From the NCBI GenBank assembly GCA_963971405.1, contig OZ020491.1, positions 22,128,855 to 22,192,854 of the forward strand: a stretch of DNA of 64,000 nt, read 5' to 3'. This document shows, piece by piece, positions 52,201 to 61,200 of this stretch (position 1 is the first letter of the stretch; the number at the start of each line of letters is the position of its first letter). The position numbers and the translations under genes are program-made. The notes beneath the pieces were generated by a model that searched no databases, was not told the DNA's origin, and saw only the letters and a program-made list of their open reading frames with translations. Source of the DNA: Psococerastis gibbosa (taxonomy: Eukaryota > Arthropoda > Insecta > Psocodea > Psocidae).

Positions 52201-55200
52201 CTATTGCGTAGTAAATAATTTTGTTTAGTTTAATGCTCACTATGTTTCGCAATTGGACGAAGTTATGTAGTGTCTTCCTTAGTTTTTTTGTCGTGAGTAT
52301 TATTTGGTGGTCCCATTTTAATTTTTCATCTATGATTATTCCTAAATATTTTGTTGCCTCCACTTGTTTTATATTTGGTATTGAAAGTTGATGCTCTGGG
52401 TTTTTCTTATTGGCGAATGTGGTCTTGTTGAGATTTAGGGCTAAAAGGTTGCTATTCAGCCAATCGTGTATAGTTTTAAAATCTCTGTTCATTTTGTTTT
52501 GGAGCTCGGTAGTTGTATCAGACGTCCATGTAATTCTCGCATCGTCTGCAAAAGCAGCTATTGTTCCTGAAATGTTTACTGACATCAGATCATTTGCGTA
52601 CAGGATGAAAAATAGGCTTGACAGAGTAGATCCCTGTGGGAGACCAATTGATATAGCTTTCGGTATACTTAGTGTATCTTTTATTTTAGTTTTCTGTGAT
52701 CTGTTTGATAAGTAGCTCTTCAACAATTTCCCCGCGATTCCCCTGATACCAGTTAATACAAGTTTTTGCAGTAGTCTATCATGCGCGACTGTGTCGAACG
52801 CTTTTTTAAGATCCAGAAACATTGTTGCACAGTATTTATTTTTATCTCTGGCCTCGTATAGTTCTTGCATCAGTTTGTTTATGGCCAGGCCAGGTCTACA
52901 TATGGCACATAGGTCCCTTGTCCAATGTTAACGACCCCATGGATTTCGGACATTGTATTGTTTCCGTATGAATTTTGGGCCATTCGCAAACTGGTATAGG
53001 CCTGCTCATTGTTTTAGCCTCCAGAGGGTCCTGATTTTTGACTCGGCATTAAAAGATGTAGCCTACAGTAGTATATCCAGTGAGCTCTAATACTTGGGTA
53101 CCTGTTGCTTATAGCAGCATCTCGATGTCAACCTATACCGGTTACAAGCGATAATTAACAAGCTGAGACAAGCTTACCATTGACGCAATGAAACAGGCGA
53201 AATCATGACTTAACCAAGTACAGATACGAGTCGGACTCGGGGCACCAATGTAAGCAAGATTGAAGATGCGAAATCTACTTGGTAGGAAAGGAGCTAGGAC
53301 AAAGACGAATGGAGAAGAAAAATTTGCTGCAAACCAATCGTCAGATTGCGTTAAAAAAATACGAGGGCATTCACTTACCATTAGCTTCTCTGTATGTGTC
53401 CATATAATGCGAACCCCCACTGTCGGGCGTAGACTCTCTACTATAGCATGCCGTTGGGGGCGGTACGAATCCATGGGGTAGCGGCCTCGATCCACTGAAA
53501 ATAATATGATATATTTTACGTACATATACTACGCAGGGCCGGTTTTACCAGGCGCGGGGCCTGTGGTAGTTCCATTGCGCGGGGCCCCTACGTTAGGATA
53601 TATTTCCTCGGGCGAGGCGGGGGGGGGGGGGGGGGGAGAGGGGGGTGAACGGCCAACAATGTAGCTACATACTCATAGACGAATTTACGAATCCATGGGG
53701 TAGCGGCCTCGATCCATTGAAAATAATATGATATATAGGTCATTATTTTACGTACATATACTACGCAGGGCCGGTTTTACCAGGCGCGGGGCCTGTGGTA
53801 GTTCCATTGCGCGGGGCCCCTACGTTAGGATATATTTCCTCGGGCGAGGCGGGGGGGGGGGGGGGGTGAACTGCCAACAATGTAGCTACATACTCATAGA
53901 CGAATTTAGTCCTTATTTTGAGTAATTAAAAAAAAAAATAATAATAATAATTTGGGCGTCATATGTAGGCTGCATGCATGCACAAATTACCACTTAAATT
54001 TAAAACTTTATATTTTTTCATTTTTTTTTTTACAATTATTTAACTAAAAATTATGCCAAGCGCGGGGCCTTCTGAAAGCGCGGGGCCTGTGTTTTTTGTC
54101 ACACTCGCCATATGGTAAATCCGGCTATGCATACTAGTAGTACAATATAACATATCGGAAATATATAAATTAAAAACTTGGGCCCTTGCCAGTTTTTGGC
54201 GTGTGGCTGTTACAAATATTTACAATATGAAAATATGTTACTACTTTACGGGCCGTTACAAATATTTACAATATGAAAATGTTACTACTTTACGGGATGG
54301 GTACCTACACTTCGGTACATGTAGGCTACATAGTTACGTCATTTCAACTGATTATTATATTTCCGGCGTTAGGCCCGTAACTAACTCATATAGTCGTATC
54401 TAGAACCACGCAAATCCACCAGTGTTTTTTTAAAAATAAAAATATAAAATTCATCCGCGAATGGCTGATGAGACGGGAAGGGGTGGAATCCTTATTTGAG
54501 TAGTGGGTTTAAACTTAGTAAGTTTAAGTCTAAACTTAGACTGTTTGTTGGTGTGAGATAGGCCGATATGTTATTAAAATGTAAGTTTAGTGTAGTTATA
54601 CTACTTAGTAGTAGTTGTATGATATTTAATTTTTTATTTATTTTCTATTACATTTTAGGGCAGGGAAAAATTACAATTACAATTATTGTGTATTACTCAC
54701 TGTTTGAATTTAGGTCTACTTTATGTTCTCAAGGGAATGACGATGGTCTAGATAAACACATACTGTAGATAGAGATAGCATATATATATAAAGATATGGG
54801 AAAGGGGAGTCTTAGAAAGCTATTAAATCAGCATTTACCCCGTAGTAAAAGATTATTAACTCTCAAGAGTACTTTGTTCGTAGTAAACATTTCGTTTGAC
54901 CATGTAGGGGGGGGGGGAGCACGGTTACCAAACATTATGGATCCTCTCTCCCCTTTTCTTTGCGGACTCCACACTCCCCTAAGGGTCATTCTCTATCATT
55001 AGAAAGGGGCGAGGGCTTGCGAAATTTTCCTATCTAAGGTTAAGCTTAGTCTATATACGCTCCTTTTTCATCCCCTTTTCATCCCTTTCTCGGATGCAAT
55101 GGTCAATATCGCCTTCGGTGGCAAGGTTACCATGCTGCTACTTATGCAGCAGATCATGCGATCAGAGAAGTGTCGTAACTCAACTAGTACTAATGCATGA

Positions 55201-58200
55201 AATCGTCGTTGACTATACAAAACCGCGTATGTGACATCGAGGTTATGCATTGATTTAAAATTTTAAAGTCCACATCGTCTTATAATTAAACCATCACAAA
55301 AAAGTTTTTTTTTCATACAACAGACAACTAGAAACGTTACCGCATATCAAAAGGCGCATTTGAATGCGTAATAGGCTAGTTTGTCCTCTCTCCAGCAAAA
55401 GTAGAGCAGAGTCACTTACGCGGTTTTGCCCCGTCTGCGACGCAATAAGATTTTCAGACAGTGCCAAGAAGCCTATTGGTGGGAAATGAGAACCACCCAT
55501 CAGTTAGACTTAGAGGGATCCTCTAGCAGGCCTCCGGCCTTCGACGCTGTTAGGCCTATTCTATATATATATATCGGGAAATTGAGAATCAACTAAAAAG
55601 AGGACATTGCGGGACTCGAGCCCACGATCAATGCCTAAACGGTGTATCGTGTTTACAATTAATACGTATTGGTTGTGTACATGTTATAGAATTTAATCGA
55701 AGCAAAACACTTGCTGGGCTGATAGGATAATTGAATGAAAAGAAATAAGGAAAATTGTCTATTTTTTATATGGGCAAATTTTGAGCCTTTCGGCCCACTC
55801 TTACAATTTATCCATAATAATTTATACAATTTATAAATTCCATTAAATTAAAATTTCACTGACAAAAAGGTAAAATATTAAAAAATAAAAACTCACACTT
55901 ACACTTTACACATTATTTATACGCCGTACATACCCATAAAATATGTGTGATTGTGTGAAATTGGTTCAGCTACCTGAGCTGGGAAAAGTGTTTTCCCACA
56001 AGATCCCAGCCCTTGATTAAGAGAAAAGGTATTGAGAGACGAACTACAAGAATATTCAGCAGGGGCCCCACGTTTAGGGTTTTTTTTTAAAGGACTTTTT
56101 ATGGACCCAGGCCTACTTAAAGTGGCCCATTGGTCCCTTGTCTAATGCCAACGACCCCATGGATTTCGGACATTATTTGTATTGTTTCCGTATGAATTTT
56201 GGCCATTGGTAAACTGGTACCTGTGTTCTCGACGTCAACCTACACCGACTACATACGATAATGGACAAGCTGAGACAAGCTTACCATTCACGCAATGAAA
56301 CCGGCGAAAGCATGAGTACAGATTCAAGTCCCACGTTTAAGGGTGCACTCAAAAAACGTACCCCCAAAATAAGAAAAAAATATTACAATTTATCCATCAG
56401 TCGAACCACTCATTTTTTCAAATAAGCCACGGGGCACTACCTTAATTTAATCTAAACCTTCTGTGATCAAAACTCAATTAAATCCCAAAAGGGAACAAAT
56501 CTCTATAAAAAAAGAATTCTTCAAAAGAGAAAATTCTGAGAAGATTAAAAGCCAAACACTTGAATTCAATTAGCTTTATAAAAAAGGGGAAGGTAATGTC
56601 TCCGAAAGACACCGATGCAAAAAAAAAAAAAAAAAAAAAAATACAAGGTTAAAAAAAGGTCCGAGGAAGAAGAAAAACAAGAATAATCCAACAGAAAATC
56701 CGCAGAAAAGGTTTTTGAGCCTTCCAACCCTTTTGGAAAATTCTGAAGTAACCCCATTGGAAGTGACGTGTAAAAACTTGTCAGACTGGCGACCGCACGG
56801 TGTGCCCATCGGTCCGTTATGGGGCCACTCCTTTACTTAATGTGCCTCATAATGCTTACGGGTCCCTGGGTCAAAGAGAAAGAAAAAACATTGCAGAAAA
56901 GAATTTTTTAAAAGCTCAGTGAATTCAGATCTCTTTCGAACGTTTATTTCTGTCCTCTATTTTGTTTTGGGGGTATGAAGGAGGGGTTTGTTGAGTTATT
57001 TTTAGATGGAAGACATATTCATGCTTAATAAAATACAATACAAAATATATTAGTATAATAGGTTTATTAAATATTTCTTTTGTTTGAAGTTGGAGGAGAG
57101 GAGAAACAACTGTGTACTGTATTAGATTTTATTATGGAATATTTGGTTTTGTAACATAATATTACACACCAACAATGTTTTATTTGGCTCAGGCCCGTAA
57201 CCAGGTTTTTTTTTTGAGGGGGGCTTTGTTCCTATAGAATTAAGTAAATTACGTCTGAAAAATTCAATTCTATGGTATATCAGGTGGGTATATGCAGTGT
57301 AAAGTCAAGAATTTTCGGGGTTGGGGTTATAAAATTTATGCTTGATATATAGACGCATTGTTCCTCATTTAGAAACCTCAATTAATAAAATATAATAAAG
57401 AATTATTCCCTTTCAGTTAAATTCATCTTACTGAGTTTTTATTTCTACTTACTTGGATGGCCCGCGGGTAACACTGAGATCCAAAGTTTGGCCTTGAGGA
57501 CTATGAACTTCGGGACTTCCTCCCGCAGTCCTGTGGGGACTTCGCGGCACTGGACTACCAGGCCCCCTATGGCTGTAATACCCTGCTCCCTGTAAATAAA
57601 CATTAAAAAACTATATAATATTGAAGTCAGCCGTAATCTAGTTGGTCTTATGAAGAGATACGACATTTATTTTTGCCTAGACTGGGTCCACCCAACCCAT
57701 ATCGGTATCTCTTCTTCTTCTTCGGCCGGTACTCCCCTGCGCCGAAGGAATATATTTATAAATTAACAATTATACCCTTATAATACAAATAACCTGTGGG
57801 CCCCCAAGTTAATCAACTTGTCGGGGGCTCGCACAGTAAACGCTGTAGATGATGCAACATGTTTTCTATTTCACGTCTGTGTTAGCAAAAAAAAAACTTA
57901 GTTTTAATTTCAAATCAGTTTAATTCATACCATATATATATATACATATATATATATCTCAATAATAATAGTAATATTCTGAAGAAATTTTCATGAACCT
58001 ACATAACATAGTGGCCCTTTGGTCCCTTGTCTAATACCAACAACCCCATGGATTTCGGACCTTATTTTAATTGTTTCCGTATGAATTTTTGGCCATTGGC
58101 AAACTGGTATACGTCCTTGCTGTCAACCTTGACCGGCTACAAGCGATGATGGATAAGCTGTAAGCTGAGACAAGCTCACCGTTGGTGCAATGCGAAAGCA

Positions 58201-61200
58201 ACCCCAAGTTCAGATATGAGGCCTGGGTACCTTACCGTCACCAGGAGAGGGAAAATGAGGCTACCGGACATGTTCCTGACCATCATCCCAAATAATGGGC
58301 AGGCCCCTTCTATACCATCTCTCCGGACCGCGACTTTTCTTCAAAATTCTTGCAACTATTGATAATAATCAACTCGGGTTTTTGCCTATATGGCTACGCT
58401 TTAGCCCCGTAGTAGATCAAGACCCCACCCGTACGATATTGCTTCAAGCTGAGATACCTTCATTCAGGTAACAAAAATCACTAACTTTTATGCAGGATTA
58501 AAGCAAAATTTCCGCAGATATCGTATGTTATTAAGTTACCCTAAAAAAATGTCTTTTCAAATGACTTGGTTAATTTTTTATGTAATTAAATTCCAAATTT
58601 TCGGAAACGTGCCTGGCCCGTAGGCCCGTATATGTACAGTATGTTGCTCTATTCTAATGGAAGGTGCACATTTTATGTCTACAAAGAGCCCAAGGGGAAA
58701 GCTCATTAAAAATGTGCGGGCCGGGGAAGCGGGGATGTATTAGTTCGCCTTGAGTGCACAGAGCCCAGCGAGGATTCCGCTTTTGTCAGCTATATGGGAT
58801 TAAATCCGCTAATCACGTTACTCTTATCCATACAAGATAATGGCGTCTCATTCCCGCCATTTTATATTTTAATCTAATTTTCTTGCCCCTCAGAATTCCT
58901 TTCACAGTAAAATATCCCAAAATTCTACTTCCCTATATTGGTAAGCTATATTTTGTCAGTTATACTGAAGAAATCTTATCTGTTGGGGCCCTTTTGGAGC
59001 GGGCGGTTGCGGGAGTGGGTCTGGCATAAAACCGTGCATTGAAAGGTCACGAATATTGGCTCTTGTTGAATAATATAGTGTGACATTTGAGTAAAATGGA
59101 ACTAATTAAGTTCTTTGCCTACCTGAGGACTAGATGAGGTAACATTTGAGGTGGATAAATCCATAACGCTCCCACCAGGAGATGTCGGAGCACCATTCTT
59201 AATCTGAGCCTGAGCTGCAGCGTGCGCCGCTTTTACGGACAGGTTTATCGCTGCTGGAGAAAACCCTGGAGGTATCGTGCCTGACGAAGGATCGTATTGA
59301 TACATAGGTCGAGGATACACTGGTGCAGAAGGCTCGTTCTCCGTCTGCAATGAACGTCGATCCATCATAGAAGTGTTGTCAGTAGAAAGATGTAGTCTAT
59401 TTGGATTTGTCAGAGGCGTTCGACTATGTAGGATACATTATGATGTCTTCTTGGTATTTATTATGTAAGAAATAGAATAATGTTTTGTTTGCCTTCTAAA
59501 TAAGAGGCAGAAGACAAAAGTGGATGTAACTCCCTAAAGAGAAGTCAAGTATTTGAAAATGTGAATTAAGTTACCGTAAGGTGCTAACACGGTTCAATCC
59601 AGGAAGGTCGGATATATATCGTACCTTCATGATTCCCATTCCTGGCATTTGATGTTGCTCTTGGTAACCGGTTCGTCCATCTTCACAGTCATATCCAGCA
59701 TAGAGCCTCTGATTTTGGACATTGCACGCTCCATTCTCATACCGATCATAGGCAGTACCCGGATCGTACGGACGGTTTGTTTCATAACTTCCCGGGTAAG
59801 TGACCATGGGACGGGTGATGGGCGCGGAATGGTAGCTTGCGTCCGTCGTGGAGACCATGTCGTTTGACTCATAGGGAGATCGGTGTTGTTGGTGTGGAGG
59901 CTCCACCAGTGCCACCGTTGAGAATGGAGGAGGTGCGTGGTGAGGTACTGGATGATGAGGTGGAGGGTGAGCCAAGTGGTGACCTAGAAGTGTAAAAGAG
60001 ATAATTTATTGCATTTGAGATCGTGAAAGTCATTGTCATCAATATCTTAAATTCAATTAATGAGAGGATCTATAATACTGTGCCTATTTATGGTTTCATT
60101 GAGTAAAAGTGTTAGGTACCTCGCATTGTGTCCATGCTAGAAACTGAGGAAGAGTTCGAATCCTGATTGAGATAAGAATCATAAGTTCTATGAGGTGGTG
60201 GAGAAATATTTCCCGATTCAGTTTTAGGTATGCGACTAGGCGAAGACTTGATGACATCTTCTGCTTTGATAACTGACTTGTTGTGGTTGTAGAAAGGGCT
60301 GGCGACAAATGGGGAGCTTCCAGGGGAACGACGTCCTTCCGCTGTTGAGCCGACATTTTCAGATTTTGGCTGATGAGTTGAGTACGACATTGTTGTTGTT
60401 GGAGACATCATTGAAGTCTTTTGGCCGAAGAATTCAGATTGACATGCTGGCACTAAAATCAAAGCAGATCCTGACGAGCTGCCTATTGTTTATTATTGCT
60501 ATGCTTTCTAGCTAGTAATTTCCACTGATTCAAGGCGTCAGCGTCCGACAGGGTCGGGTACAGCAGCGCACACGGCACTAAGAGGGAGGAAGAAGGAGAA
60601 GAAGACTTCCACTGAATGTGTTATTTGTTGTACTGTTGTATGGATAATACCTAGGATGCAGAGATATTTGATGATAATGATGATGTCGTTTTTGATAGCT
60701 CTTGTGTTTGGCATAGTTTAAAAAGTAATGATTAAAGTACTCTTGGATTTTGTTTTAGTGATTAGTATGGCTGGATGGTTTGCTCGAATATGAACACAAT
60801 TTGAACAATTGAACAGTGTCGGATACAGCAATTATAGCAATTGCAAAGACTATACTGACTGTGCTGGCATTAACATTAAATACGGCATGATTTGAAAGAT
60901 GTGTTTATTGACGACTTATTGGAAACAGTTATGATGTACATAGTGTATAGTGTATATGATTCATGGGACAAATTATCAATTCGGTTTCATATCAATGATA
61001 ACATACATATTTATATCCAATGCCATTAGTAATAATGTGATTTGCGTGTTTGTGCGTATACATTACCTGGTATGATGGACGAATGTGCCAATTTGTGCCG
61101 TTGTTCTCTAGCAGCTTGTTTATTAGCAGCAGCGATCGGACAGCCTGACAAGCTTCGATGAGTACTTCGGTTCGTGCTCACATGGCCCCTGCCGTTGCAT

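Noticed and set aside
53142..53525. Minus-strand frame of 127 codons over MYT1 exon 53379-53494
   Set aside because: Reads through both splice sites in a frame with no relation to the family; the phase-consistent frame contains [12 protein letters not shown].
56566..56809. Phe-rich minus-strand frames
   Set aside because: Created by a poly(A) run read as TTT codons.
57445..57666. Longer minus-strand frame of 73 codons across a MYT1 exon
   Set aside because: It crosses the acceptor and does not match the phase of neighbouring exons; the shifted frame gives [12 protein letters not shown] and joins correctly on both sides.
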